NCBI RefSeq assembly: GCF_900108505.1
Contig: NZ_FNWU01000002.1
Location: forward strand, 300,455-364,454
DNA: 64,000 bases
Direction: 5' to 3'
DNA from: Halopenitus malekzadehii
GTDB lineage: Archaea > Halobacteriota > Halobacteria > Halobacteriales > Haloferacaceae
A program made the translations under genes and the position numbers. The notes beneath the pieces are model-generated. The model did no database searches and was not told the DNA's origin. It saw nothing but the letters and a program-made list of their open reading frames with translations. Positions 35,908-44,189 of this stretch are shown piece by piece (positions within the stretch are counted from its first letter, which is position 1; every line of letters starts with the position of its first letter).

Positions 35908-37025
35908 CGAACGGCAGCAAGCGCCGACTGGCAGGCACGCGCGACGCGTTCGGCGTCGGCGGCGTTCTCGATCCGGGTGTTGGTCCGGACGACCTCGCGA
36001 TCGAGATCGGTCCCGTCGTCGGCGTCGAGAACGAACGCGTCGGCAAAGGGGTAGGCAGCCGCCACGCCCGCGGTGCTCGGATCGATCCCGACCCCTGCCA
36101 TCAGTTCCGCTGCCGGCCCCGAGAAGACTACGTCCTCGACGAACGGCGAGACGGCGACCACGGGCGTTTCCTGCAGAGCGGCCTCGACGCCGGGGAGTGC
36201 GAGCATCGGACCGATGCTCGTGACCGGGTTCGAGGGACCGATCACGACCGGCTCCGTGAGGGCCTCCTCGACCGCTCGCGTCGGCGTCGCCTGCGTCGTC
36301 TGCGTCGGCGTCGTCTGCGTCGGCGTCGCCTGCGTCGTCGTGGTTTGCGTCGGCGTGGTTTGCGTCGGCGTCGTCTGCGTCGGCGTCGTCTGCCTCGTCG
36401 AGATCTGCGTCGATGGGTCCGGGTCGGTGCCGCGGAATTCGACGGCCTCGACGGCAGGATCCGCCCGGCGATCGACCCAGTACTCCTGGAAGTGAAGCGG
36501 ACCGTCGTCGGTGTGGACGATCGTTGCGACCGGGTCATCCGACATCGGCACGAGATCCACGGCGAGACCGAAGGCGTCCGCGAGCGTGCGCGTGACCTCG
36601 GTGAGTGACCGTCCCTCATCGAGTAGTCCCGTCCGCGTGATGTGAACCGCGCGGTCGCGGTCGCCGATCTCGAGGAACTCCGCGACGCCGGAGAATCGCC
36701 GCCAGTTCGCGATCCGCCGGCCCGCAGTCTGTGCGTCATCGGGGAGATAGCGTGGACCGTCCTCGAGGCCTGCCGCCGACGCGATCCGCGAGAGTTCCTC
36801 GTGGGTCGCCGTCGTGTCGTTGTCGATCCCCCACCACGTCTCGCGGTCGAGAACGTCACCGCCCCAAAAGAGAACCGTATCGATGTCCGGACAGACGAGA
36901 TGGCCCCCGATCTCGACGTCGTCCCCGGTGTTTCCGACGACCGTGATCGACGCCGCGTCCCAGACGGTCGTCGCTCCCTGCAACAGCTTTGGCGTCCCGG
37001 TGCCGCCGGCGAGAAACGTGACCAT
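35904..37025 (-). CDS. cofD: 2-phospho-L-lactate transferase (coenzyme F420 biosynthesis)
   Basis: A 373-residue enzyme that joins the lactyl/enolpyruvyl-phosphoguanosine donor to the deazaflavin FO, giving F420-0. Landmarks are the N-terminal [40 protein letters not shown], and [19 protein letters not shown]. Between the two halves, about residues 208-251, is an inserted Thr/Pro/Gln repeat with the unit TPTQT, encoded by a 15-bp tandem array. Family members have only a short loop here. It is the first gene of a four-gene overlapping operon; a TATA-like element lies about 27 nt upstream. Confidence 0.94.
   Translation of the reverse strand: MVTFLAGGTGTPKLLQGATTVWDAASITVVGNTGDDVEIGGHLVCPDIDTVLFWGGDVLDRETWWGIDNDTTATHEELSRIASAAGLEDGPRYLPDDAQTAGRRIANWRRFSGVAEFLEIGDRDRAVHITRTGLLDEGRSLTEVTRTLADAFGLAVDLVPMSDDPVATIVHTDDGPLHFQEYWVDRRADPAVEAVEFRGTDPDPSTQISTRQTTPTQTTPTQTTPTQTTTTQATPTQTTPTQTTQATPTRAVEEALTEPVVIGPSNPVTSIGPMLALPGVEAALQETPVVAVSPFVEDVVFSGPAAELMAGVGIDPSTAGVAAAYPFADAFVLDADDGTDLDREVVRTNTRIENAADAERVARACQSALAAVR
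36277..36400. repeat. 15-bp tandem repeat array inside cofD
   Basis: About eight imperfect copies of a 15-nt unit (on the plus strand gtctgcgtcggcgtc-like) encode TPTQT pentapeptides, with some units varied to TTTQA or ATPTQT. The period is a multiple of three, so length variation keeps frame. Confidence 0.95.
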
Positions 37026-37154
37026 ACGGTGGGGTTGAGCGGCGTCGGCTTGTAAGCTCCGCCCTCGGGCCGGACGGCGACCGACGGGGAACCGCTCGTC
37101 GGGAACGGCATCGACGGCGGAACGCCTATCTCGATGCGTCGATCAGGACTGTGT

Positions 37155-38099
37155 ATGGACACGCGTCGCGCGCTGTTGGACGCGCTCGAATCGGGGCCCG
37201 TCTCCGGTCCCGAACTCGCCGATCGGCTCGGCGTCTCCCGTGCGGCGGTCTGGAAACACGTCGAGGCGCTCAGGGATCAGGGGTTCGAGATCGAAAGCGG
37301 GGACGAGGGGTACCACATCACTGAAACGCCGAATTACGGTGCGGCCGCGATACAGTACGGATCGACTGCGCCCTACGGGATCGAGTTCCACGACACGATC
37401 AACTCGACGAACGATCGGGCTCGCGAGCTCGCCGACGCGGGCAACACCGGTATCGCCGTGGTCGCGGACGAACAGACCGGCGGACGCGGGCGACTGGACC
37501 GCGACTGGGCGGCCCCCGCCGGCGGGATCTACGTCTCGGTGGCGATCAGCCCGGATCTCCCGCCGGCACAGGCGCCGATCGTCACGCTTGCGGCGGCCGT
37601 CGCGGTAACCGACGCCTGTCGGGACGTCGGCGCTGACGCACACATCAAGTGGCCAAACGACGTCCTCGTTCCCGATCCAACCGCCGAGCGGGGCGGCACC
37701 AAACTGGCCGGAATCCTCACCGAAATGCAGGGAGAGGCCGACCGCGTCTCGTGGATCGTCGTCGGAATCGGCATCAACGCGAACGTCGACCCCGACGCAC
37801 TTCCGCCCGGAGCGACGAGCCTTCGCGCGGCGACGGGCGACCGTATCGACCGCAGCCGAGTGACGCGAACGCTGCTCGAACGGTTCCACGAGTTGACAGC
37901 CGCCCCCGAATCGGTTCTCCCCGCGTGGCGTGACCGAGCTGCCACGATCGGACGGGACGTTCGGGTCGAAACCACGACCGGAGCCGTCGAGGGAACCGCC
38001 GTCGACGTCGAGTTTCCCGGCGCCCTCGTGCTCGAGACCGATGATGGGACCGAAACCGTCCTCTCCGGGGATTGTGAACACCTCCGACCGATCGACTGA
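37155..38099 (+). CDS. birA: biotin-[acetyl-CoA-carboxylase] ligase with HTH domain
   Basis: A 314-residue bifunctional protein. The N-terminal winged helix (ELADRLGVSRAAVWKHVEALRDQG, about residues 17-42) can bind DNA as a repressor of biotin genes. The ligase domain shows TNDRARELADAG, the biotinyl-adenylate loop GGRGRLDRDWAAP, IKWPNDVLV and LAGILTEMQGE. A C-terminal SH3-like cap follows. It is divergent from cofD; no biotin genes are nearby. Confidence 0.94.
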   Translation: MDTRRALLDALESGPVSGPELADRLGVSRAAVWKHVEALRDQGFEIESGDEGYHITETPNYGAAAIQYGSTAPYGIEFHDTINSTNDRARELADAGNTGIAVVADEQTGGRGRLDRDWAAPAGGIYVSVAISPDLPPAQAPIVTLAAAVAVTDACRDVGADAHIKWPNDVLVPDPTAERGGTKLAGILTEMQGEADRVSWIVVGIGINANVDPDALPPGATSLRAATGDRIDRSRVTRTLLERFHELTAAPESVLPAWRDRAATIGRDVRVETTTGAVEGTAVDVEFPGALVLETDDGTETVLSGDCEHLRPID

Positions 38100-38146
38100 G
38101 TGTCGAGTTCCTCATCCCGTCGTCCCGATAGTGGTCGTGTCCGCAG

Positions 38147-38725
38147 CTACCCACTTCCGGAGGCTTCCGATTCAGGTGTCCCGTCGGCGGAATTCCGGTC
38201 GGCGTCCGCGGTCTCGGGCGTTTCCGTCGATCCGGCCACGCCGGCCGTCTCGGCCGCGTTGGACGCCGCCGTGTCACCCGCCTCGCCGACGCGAACGGTC
38301 AAAACCGGGACCGAGGATCCACGGACGACCTTTTCGGCCACGCTACCGAGGAGGAGTCGGTCGATGCCGCCGCGGCCGTGTGTCCCCATTACGATGACGT
38401 CGCACCCGTGCCCTTCGGCGTAGTCGATGATCTCCCGGCTCGGTGACCCCTCGACGACTGCCGTCTCCACGGGAACGTCGACCCCGACGCCGTCGGCGAT
38501 CGACTGCACCTCCTCGACGGCCGCGTCGGCATCCGACTTCAGGAGATCGTCGATGCCGTCCCAGGATGACTCCATCGGCAGCCCGGCGTAACTCGAGACG
38601 TTGATCACGTAGAGTGCGTGCACCTCGGCGTCGTGGATCGCTGCCAACCGTAACGCGTGCTCGACGGCGCGCTCGCCCTCCGGTGACCCGTCGGTCGGAA
38701 CCAGAATTCGGTTGTAGAGTGACAT
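38147..38725 (-). CDS. universal stress protein UspA family
   Basis: A 192-residue UspA protein. It starts with NRILVPTDGSPEGERAVEHAL, and the ATP-binding motif is MGTHGRGGIDRLLLGSVAEKVVRGSSVPVL with the Gx2Gx9G(S) spacing, so it should bind ATP. A low-complexity tail rich in Ala, Glu and Thr follows from residue 150. A TATA-like agttatacac is 27-35 nt upstream of ATG 38725. It converges with birA. Confidence 0.93.
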   Translation of the reverse strand: MSLYNRILVPTDGSPEGERAVEHALRLAAIHDAEVHALYVINVSSYAGLPMESSWDGIDDLLKSDADAAVEEVQSIADGVGVDVPVETAVVEGSPSREIIDYAEGHGCDVIVMGTHGRGGIDRLLLGSVAEKVVRGSSVPVLTVRVGEAGDTAASNAAETAGVAGSTETPETADADRNSADGTPESEASGSG

Positions 38726-38883
38726 ATGTTATCACAGGACTGTATCGGATGCGAGTGTATAACTGTTTGCACGTTTTGCCGGTTCTCGCACGTCGGTCTC
38801 CGGACCACTCGGCCCGTGATACCGGGCCCGGTCGAATCCAGCCGTGGTACCGAACCGGTCACACCCGCTCGGAGCGGGCCCGG

Positions 38884-39456
38884 TCACGCGCCCTTGTTCT
38901 GGCCGCTTTCGAACGTCGATGGCTCCGGCTCGATCGACCGATAGGCGACGACACGGTCGCCGAGGGTCTCGACGCGGTCGCGGAGATCGACGTCGGTGAA
39001 CTGCCCGTTCTCGATCGCGGCGTCGGCGCGTGGAATGGCGGCCTGATACGGGAGTACCCAGGCGTTGAGTGCGCGACAGACAGACCGCAGATGCTCGAGG
39101 GCCGTGATCGGGAACGAGCCGCCGGCGACGGCGAGTAGCCCGACGGTGACGCCCTCGAACTCCTCGAACCCACAATGGTCGAGCGCGTTCTTCAGCACGC
39201 CCGAACAGGAGCCGTGATACACCGGCGTCCCGAGGACGATCGCGTCGGCCGTGCGGATCGTGGACCGGAAATCGGCGCCGTCCCCCTGGTCGTCGACGTC
39301 CGGATTCAACGGCGGCAGATCGTACGCACGGATATCGACCAGTTGCGTCGACGCGCCGGCGGCTTCGGCACCCTCGAGGGCTGCTCGGACCGCAGTGCGT
39401 GTATGACTCCGTGACCGCAGGCTCCCCACGACGCCGGCCACGTGCGTGTCGCTCAT
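38884..39456 (-). CDS. NADPH-dependent FMN reductase family protein
   Basis: A 190-residue flavodoxin-fold protein. VVGSLRSRSHTRTAV at the N-terminus binds the FMN phosphate, and GTPVYHGSCSGVLKNALDH is the FMN-ring-binding signature of the family. It probably reduces FMN or quinone-like acceptors with NAD(P)H. ATG 39456 is used because the upstream frame is arginine-rich and unrelated. The 158-bp gap to the USP gene contains promoter-like AT-rich sequence and no gene. Confidence 0.9.
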   Translation of the reverse strand: MSDTHVAGVVGSLRSRSHTRTAVRAALEGAEAAGASTQLVDIRAYDLPPLNPDVDDQGDGADFRSTIRTADAIVLGTPVYHGSCSGVLKNALDHCGFEEFEGVTVGLLAVAGGSFPITALEHLRSVCRALNAWVLPYQAAIPRADAAIENGQFTDVDLRDRVETLGDRVVAYRSIEPEPSTFESGQNKGA

Positions 39457-39774
39457 ACCACCTCCCTCGGGGGACGGCCTGAAAAATCGGATGGGTCCAT
39501 CCCGTCCAGTGCTCCCTGGCAGCAGTCCGACGAGTCGAGGGCGACGCGAGCCGACCGGACGTTTATCCCGGATACCGACACAGCGCCCCCGTGACCTGAG
39601 GCTCGCTCGCGATGGCCGAGGCGGGTGTTCGGCGCCCCGTCGCGAGACCGGATCCGTTCCACGTCCCCGGATCCACGCTTCCGCGCCGACTGTTCGCCAG
39701 ATCGCGTCGATGTGGTCGTCATCGTCACCGCTCCGCCGAGCGTTGGCTCCGTCAACCACCCCCTCCGCCCACAG
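39457..39774. other. 318-bp region without a recognised gene
   Basis: This gap lies between the SprT stop and the FMN reductase start, both on the minus strand. The only signals seen are a weak TATA-like ccgatttttc (minus strand, near 39480-39489) at the right distance for the FMN reductase, and a ggataaacg element near 39560-39570. Open frames here have arginine- and serine-rich, non-halophilic composition. Confidence 0.5.
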
Positions 39775-40383
39775 CTACCCGTCCACGTTCTCACTGGCCG
39801 TGCGGATGACCCGATATCGGCCGCCACACTCCCCACAGCGGTATCGATCGGGCTCCGTGACGAGTTTCGATCGTCGATAGCGGGCGATCTCGGCGTCGCA
39901 GTCGCGACAGCGCACCCACCACGTTGGGTCGACGAACCGGTCGCAGTGTACGTGCGTTTCGAGCGTCGCCGCCAGTCGTCGAAAAGTCGGCCCGTGGCTC
40001 GGGTCGCCGCGTTCGTTCAGCAGGTGTGCGTGGAGGAGCTCGTGCCGGATCGTCGCCGCCGTCGCCCGCCAGCCGCGATTGCGGAACTGCAGCCAGGCGA
40101 GAACGATCGCCGTCGGCTCGCCGTCACGGTATCGCACCGCTCCCGCACGCCGTTTGGCGCGGCGGCTGACCTCCCACTCGAGGCGGCTCACCGAGACGGA
40201 GAGACCGTGGCTCTCGACGACTGCCCGCGCATAGACCCGCGCGGTTGCGAGAAGTTCCGTCGGGGTCGCATCCGGTCCGATGTGGTACCGTTCGACCGGA
40301 ACGGATAGCGCCGACGCATCGTCGCCGTTTCGATCGGGATCGGATCCCTCGCCAACATCGGGTTCTGACCGTCGCTCCGCCAT
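39775..40383 (-). CDS. SprT-like zinc metallopeptidase
   Basis: A 202-residue protein with the HExxH zinc-protease motif HELLH at residues 114-118, in the context TIRHELLHAHLLNE. A C-terminal zinc ribbon (CRDCDAE, then CGECGGRY) follows, as in the SprT/Spartan group. Eukaryotic Spartan degrades DNA-protein crosslinks; an archaeal role in that repair is an inference. It follows mutY, a DNA repair gene, by 3 nt, which is consistent. The first 25 residues are an acidic tail. Confidence 0.88.
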   Translation of the reverse strand: MAERRSEPDVGEGSDPDRNGDDASALSVPVERYHIGPDATPTELLATARVYARAVVESHGLSVSVSRLEWEVSRRAKRRAGAVRYRDGEPTAIVLAWLQFRNRGWRATAATIRHELLHAHLLNERGDPSHGPTFRRLAATLETHVHCDRFVDPTWWVRCRDCDAEIARYRRSKLVTEPDRYRCGECGGRYRVIRTASENVDG

Positions 40384-40386
40384 CAG

Positions 40387-41346
40387 TCACTCCCGAAGCC
40401 GAACCCGAACGCCGTCCTCCCCGTCGCGAACCGCCACGAGCCCGTCATCGGACAGATCCGCGAGGAGCCCACGGAGCCACTCCCGTCCGTGGTCGCCGTC
40501 GGGCGTGTAGTCAACCCGGATCCGGTGGCCGAGGTCGTCGATCGGGAGTTCGTCGTACTTCCGGAGCGTCGCGACGATCCGGCCGCGGAACTGTCGCCGA
40601 CTCCCCTCGAAACTCGGCTGTGTGGGAACGTCGGGCGCGGTGAAGTCGCCGGTCCCGTAGGCGTGACACCACTGACGCCACGGGCATCCCTCCTCCTCAC
40701 ACCGCGGGGTCGTGCCACAGGCGACCCCGCCGAGTTCCATGATCGCGTTGTTCCACACCCGGGACCGGCCATCGGGCAGCAGCGTCGAGGCGGCCTGCTC
40801 GAAGGCGTCGTCCGAATCGGGGACGCCGAACGCGCGGTACAGCACGCGTTTGACGTTCGTGTCGACGACGGCGTCGCCGGCGTTGAACGCGAAGGAGGCG
40901 ACCGCGTTGGCGGTGTAGGGACCGACGCCCATCAACTCCTCGAGGTCGACGGGCGTCCGCGGGAACTCCCCGTCGAACTCCTCGTGCACCTGCTGTGCGG
41001 CCTCGTGAAGGTACTTCGCACGGTTGTTGTACCCGAGCGAGTGGCTCGACCAGAACCCGACGACGTCGCTTCTGTCGGCCGCAGCCAACGCGGCGGCGGT
41101 CGGCCACTCCTCGAGAAACGCCTCGTAGGCCGGCCGAACTCGGTCGAGTTGGGTCTGCTGGCTCATCACCTCGCAGACGAGGATCGCGTAGGGGTCCTCG
41201 GTCTCCCGCCACGGGAACTCCCGATGGTCGGCCTCGTACCAGTCGATGAGCGACGATCGAACGTCCTCGAGGGCGGCAGGAAGCTCGACGGCCTCCCTCC
41301 CGTCCGCCGCTCCCGACGTTTCGTGCTCGTCCCCGGAAGGCGTCAT
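40387..41346 (-). CDS. mutY: A/G-specific adenine glycosylase
   Basis: A 319-residue HhH-GPD glycosylase that removes adenine paired with oxidised guanine. The catalytic Glu59 is in ILVCEVMSQQTQ, the helix-hairpin-helix is LMGVGPYTANAV, and Asp162 is in VVDTNVKR. The Fe-S cysteines are C210, C216, C221 and C227, spaced x5-x4-x5 and not the classical x6-x2-x5. The C-terminal domain (residues 245-319) is short compared with bacterial MutY and its NUDIX-like 8-oxoG reader is not evident. It is cotranscribed with the SprT gene. ATG 41346 precedes a typical acidic start. Confidence 0.93.
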   Translation of the reverse strand: MTPSGDEHETSGAADGREAVELPAALEDVRSSLIDWYEADHREFPWRETEDPYAILVCEVMSQQTQLDRVRPAYEAFLEEWPTAAALAAADRSDVVGFWSSHSLGYNNRAKYLHEAAQQVHEEFDGEFPRTPVDLEELMGVGPYTANAVASFAFNAGDAVVDTNVKRVLYRAFGVPDSDDAFEQAASTLLPDGRSRVWNNAIMELGGVACGTTPRCEEEGCPWRQWCHAYGTGDFTAPDVPTQPSFEGSRRQFRGRIVATLRKYDELPIDDLGHRIRVDYTPDGDHGREWLRGLLADLSDDGLVAVRDGEDGVRVRLRE

Positions 41347-41488
41347 ACATCGTCGTTGTGCCGGCGAGCGTTTATAATCCTGGCCGATTCGACGATCGTC
41401 CGTCGCCTGGCGTATTGCGACCGCGAGGACGGCGACGCCGACGAGACGATCCGAAACCGGTTTCGGCGGCAGGACGCTGCGGGAAGCT

Positions 41489-41809
41489 ATGACGCTTGAG
41501 GATCTGACGACCGCGGTTGAGGGAACGTACGGCGAACTCGGTGACTCCACGGACGTCGAACTCGATCGGGAAACTCGAACCGAACTGGCGATGCTGGTCG
41601 CTGCGACCGGTGCCGACGCGGATGAGCTCGTCCGGCGGGGGATCCACGCGCTGTTCCGAACGACGGTGGACACCGGCGATCTCGACTTCCAACTGCGAAA
41701 CGAGTACGACGTGTCCTACGACGAGTACCTGATGGGAATGTCCGTCGACGAGATGACGGGGGACGCACAGTATCCGCAGCAGGACGACGATCGCCGGTAC
41801 CGGATGTAG
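41489..41809 (+). CDS. conserved haloarchaeal protein, function unknown
   Basis: A soluble 106-residue acidic protein. Residues 15-60 (DVELDRETRTELAMLVAATGADADELVRRGIHALF) look like a ribbon-helix-helix or small helical domain, followed by DLDFQLRNEYDVSYDEYLMGMS and a polar tail. A DNA-binding RHH role is possible but not demonstrated. It has no partner gene: it is divergent from mutY and convergent with padR. Confidence 0.75.
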   Translation: MTLEDLTTAVEGTYGELGDSTDVELDRETRTELAMLVAATGADADELVRRGIHALFRTTVDTGDLDFQLRNEYDVSYDEYLMGMSVDEMTGDAQYPQQDDDRRYRM

Positions 41810-41867
41810 ACGTTTCCGGTGATGAGTCAAGAAAGCGGTGCGTCGATCGCCCCGTTTGGTGCCGCGG

Positions 41868-42143
41868 TCAGATGTCGACGTACTGCGACTCCCACTCCTG
41901 GCGGGCGTCGATCTCACGCTGACCACGTCGTGTGAGGGTGTAGTAGTTCGTTCGGCGATCGCGTTGGCCCTTCTCGACGAGCCCCTTCTCGACGAGCGTA
42001 TCGAGATTCGGGTAGAGGCGACCGTGGTGGATCTCCTTCTCGTAATAATCCTCGAGCTCATCCTTGATCGCGAGTCCGTGCGGCTCGTCGAGTCCAGCGA
42101 TCACGTACAACAGATCCCGCTGGAATCCTGTCAGATCGTACAT
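41868..42143 (-). CDS. PadR-like winged-helix transcriptional regulator
   Basis: A 91-residue winged-helix protein. FQRDLLYVIAGLDEPHGLAIKDELEDYYEKEIHHGRLYPNLDTLVEKGLVEKG is the PadR N-terminal domain; a C-terminal dimerisation helix is short or missing, as in the small PadR-s2 subgroup. YYTLTRRGQREI forms the wing. It lies beside a 250-bp AT-rich region with palindromes that could be its operator, so autoregulation or control of the amphi-Trp gene is plausible. Confidence 0.92.
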   Translation of the reverse strand: MYDLTGFQRDLLYVIAGLDEPHGLAIKDELEDYYEKEIHHGRLYPNLDTLVEKGLVEKGQRDRRTNYYTLTRRGQREIDARQEWESQYVDI

Positions 42144-42389
42144 TTATGAATTCTATTCAATCATATACATCGATATCTGATAAATATACCGGATCCACGA
42201 TCGATACTGGGTGGAAATACGGATGAAACGGTGTTTGGATAATATTCAAACGAGACAACTCACTGAGTGTTTTTGACAGCAAATATGACATATAATTCTG
42301 TGAAGACACGTCACGGCCGAAGAATCGGCGTTTCGAAACGGCCCGCATCGCCGGCGTCGATTTTTATACTTCAACGACGTAGGTGAGGT
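42144..42389. promoter_or_regulatory. AT-rich divergent promoter region with palindromes
   Basis: This 246-bp gap between divergent padR and the amphi-Trp gene is much richer in AT than its surroundings. It contains the 19-bp near-palindrome GTTTGGATAATATTCAAAC (42233-42251, one mismatched pair), an imperfect dyad ATGA...TCAT near 42145-42163, and several TATA-like runs. The tttttatac at 42361-42369 is correctly spaced for a leaderless start at 42390. Confidence 0.6.
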
Positions 42390-42671
42390 ATGCCTGAAGA
42401 GACGATTTTTGCCAGTGAATCCGTCGAATCTCGGGAATCGATCGCGACCTCCCTCCGGACCGTCGCCGACAAGCTTGAAGCCGGTGAGCCGGTTACCTTG
42501 GCCGCCGGCGAGGAATCGGTCACGCTGTCGGTGCCACCGCGGGCGACCTTCGAGGTCACGGCCGAACGTGAAACCGAGGGCGGTCACGAGGAGCTGAGCG
42601 TCGAACTCGAGATCGAATGGGACGTCGGGACCGATGCGGACGGAACGGACGCAACGCTATCGATCGAGTGA
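42390..42671 (+). CDS. amphi-Trp domain-containing protein
   Basis: A 93-residue acidic protein. ESVESRESIATSLRTVADKLEAGEPVTL followed by the beta-strand part VTLSVPPRATFEVTAERE and VELEIEWDV is the pattern of the amphi-Trp domain, found in haloarchaeal and some bacterial proteins of unknown function. ATG 42390 is 27 nt from tttttatac. It is divergent from padR. Confidence 0.82.
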   Translation: MPEETIFASESVESRESIATSLRTVADKLEAGEPVTLAAGEESVTLSVPPRATFEVTAERETEGGHEELSVELEIEWDVGTDADGTDATLSIE

Positions 42672-42714
42672 GGTCGCGCGAGCGACGTCGTTCATCTGGA
42701 TCGATGGGTCGTGC

Positions 42715-42861
42715 TCAGATATGTTCCTCTTCGAGGACCCACCCGAGCGCCCGCTTGTAGTAGGTGAACATTTCCTTGACGCCCTCGTGACGCATCTCCT
42801 CGTCCTCAAGCTGTGCTTTCAGGAACTCGTACTGCTCGCGGATCTCGTCTTCCTCGCGCAT
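42715..42861 (-). CDS. 48-residue acidic helical protein
   Basis: A very short protein (MREEDEIREQYEFLKAQLED...VLEEEHI) predicted to form one or two amphipathic helices, with heptad-like leucines suggesting a coiled coil. The composition is halophilic and the gene lies in the 290-bp space between the amphi-Trp gene and priS. Function unknown. Confidence rests on composition and codon use, as the length alone is weak evidence. Confidence 0.6.
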   Translation of the reverse strand: MREEDEIREQYEFLKAQLEDEEMRHEGVKEMFTYYKRALGWVLEEEHI

Positions 42862-42960
42862 ACCGGATCGATCACAGCGGGACCGACATAGGTCCGACGA
42901 CCGAACGAGGAGTACCGAACGGAACGACTTTACGCCGACCGGTGTTACCGACCGAGAGCG

Positions 42961-44124
42961 ATGGACGATCGGACGCGCGAGTACCTCCGGGGGCGCTTTG
43001 GCGACTACTACCGAGCGACGTCGCTGTCCCCGCCGTCCGAAGCGAACGAGCGCGAGTGGGGCCACATTCCGTGGACGCCGGGCAGCGGGACGACGATGGT
43101 CCGCCACCAGTCGCTTCTGGACCTCGGAAACCTCGATGCGTTCTTCCGGGAAACCGCACCGAGACACGCCTATTTCTCGGCGGCACAGTACGACGATCCG
43201 GGCGCGTCGACGATGGGGAAGAAGGGGTGGCGCCGGGCCGACCTCGTCTTCGATCTCGACGCCGACCACCTCCCGTCGATCGACCCGGAGTCGGCGACGT
43301 ACGCCGAGATGCTGTCGGCCTGTAAGGACGCGCTCGAACGGCTCCTCGCGTTTCTCGAGAACGATTTCGGGTTCGAGAACCTCCAGATAGTCTTCTCGGG
43401 CGGCCGCGGCTACCACGTCCACGTCCGTGACGAGGCCGTCCTCGAGTTGGATAGCGAGGCCCGACGGGAGATCGTTGACTACGTCCGGGCGATCGACCTC
43501 GACGTCGAGGGGCTGATCCGCACCGAACAGGAGCAGGGAACCACGAAACGCGTGCTCCGGACCGAGGGTGGCTGGGGAAAACGCGTTCACGAAGCGCTCG
43601 TCGAGTACGCCGACGATCTCCGGGAGATGGACGAGGAGGCGGCCGTGGCACGGCTCCAGGAGCTCGACGGAATCGGCGAGGGACGCGCAACGACGATCCT
43701 CGGCGCGTTCCGACGAAACCCGGACGCGGTTCGGGCCGGAAACGTCGAAGCGGGTGGTCCCGGAGTTCGCCGGCTTGTCGAGGCGCTCTGTGCACAGGTG
43801 ACCGCATCACGAACGGCGCCCGTCGACGAGCCGGTGACGACCGATACCCACCGGCTCATCCGTGTTCCCGGAACCCTCCACGGCGGAAGCGGGCTCGAGG
43901 TGTGCCGGATCCCGCGGACGGAACTCGACGCGTTCGATCCGTTGGTCGACGCCGTCCCGAACCGGTTCACCGACCGCACGATCGAGATCGACTGTTCGGA
44001 GCCGGCGACGGTAGAGTTAAACGGCGAGACCGTGATGGTGGAGCCAGGAACGAACACGGTCCCCGAGTACGTCGGCGTGTTCCTGATGGCACGTGATAGT
44101 GCCAGTAAGGCCCCGGAACGATGA
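42961..44124 (+). CDS. priS: DNA primase small (catalytic) subunit PriS
   Basis: A 387-residue archaeal/eukaryal primase catalytic subunit that makes primers with PriL. REWGHIPW and the metal-binding DLVFDLDADHL (Asp98 and Asp100) are family signatures. FSGGRGYHVHV supplies the nucleotide-binding S/T-x-H-type motif, and VTTDTHRLIRVPGTLHGGSGL is the conserved C-terminal segment. The 65-nt gap to the GINS gene in the same direction supports a replication operon. Confidence 0.96.
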   Translation: MDDRTREYLRGRFGDYYRATSLSPPSEANEREWGHIPWTPGSGTTMVRHQSLLDLGNLDAFFRETAPRHAYFSAAQYDDPGASTMGKKGWRRADLVFDLDADHLPSIDPESATYAEMLSACKDALERLLAFLENDFGFENLQIVFSGGRGYHVHVRDEAVLELDSEARREIVDYVRAIDLDVEGLIRTEQEQGTTKRVLRTEGGWGKRVHEALVEYADDLREMDEEAAVARLQELDGIGEGRATTILGAFRRNPDAVRAGNVEAGGPGVRRLVEALCAQVTASRTAPVDEPVTTDTHRLIRVPGTLHGGSGLEVCRIPRTELDAFDPLVDAVPNRFTDRTIEIDCSEPATVELNGETVMVEPGTNTVPEYVGVFLMARDSASKAPER

Positions 44125-44189
44125 TCTCGGGCGGGACCGTGACGGTGTTACCGGACGAATACCCCCTTCCCTAACGACACGCATACACG

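Noticed and set aside
36073..36495. Valine/cysteine-rich plus-strand frame
   Set aside because: It is the antisense of the TPTQT array in cofD and has no start context.
39457..39774. Possible small gene between SprT and the FMN reductase
   Set aside because: Every frame there is arginine-, serine- or proline-rich with no recognisable domain or good start.
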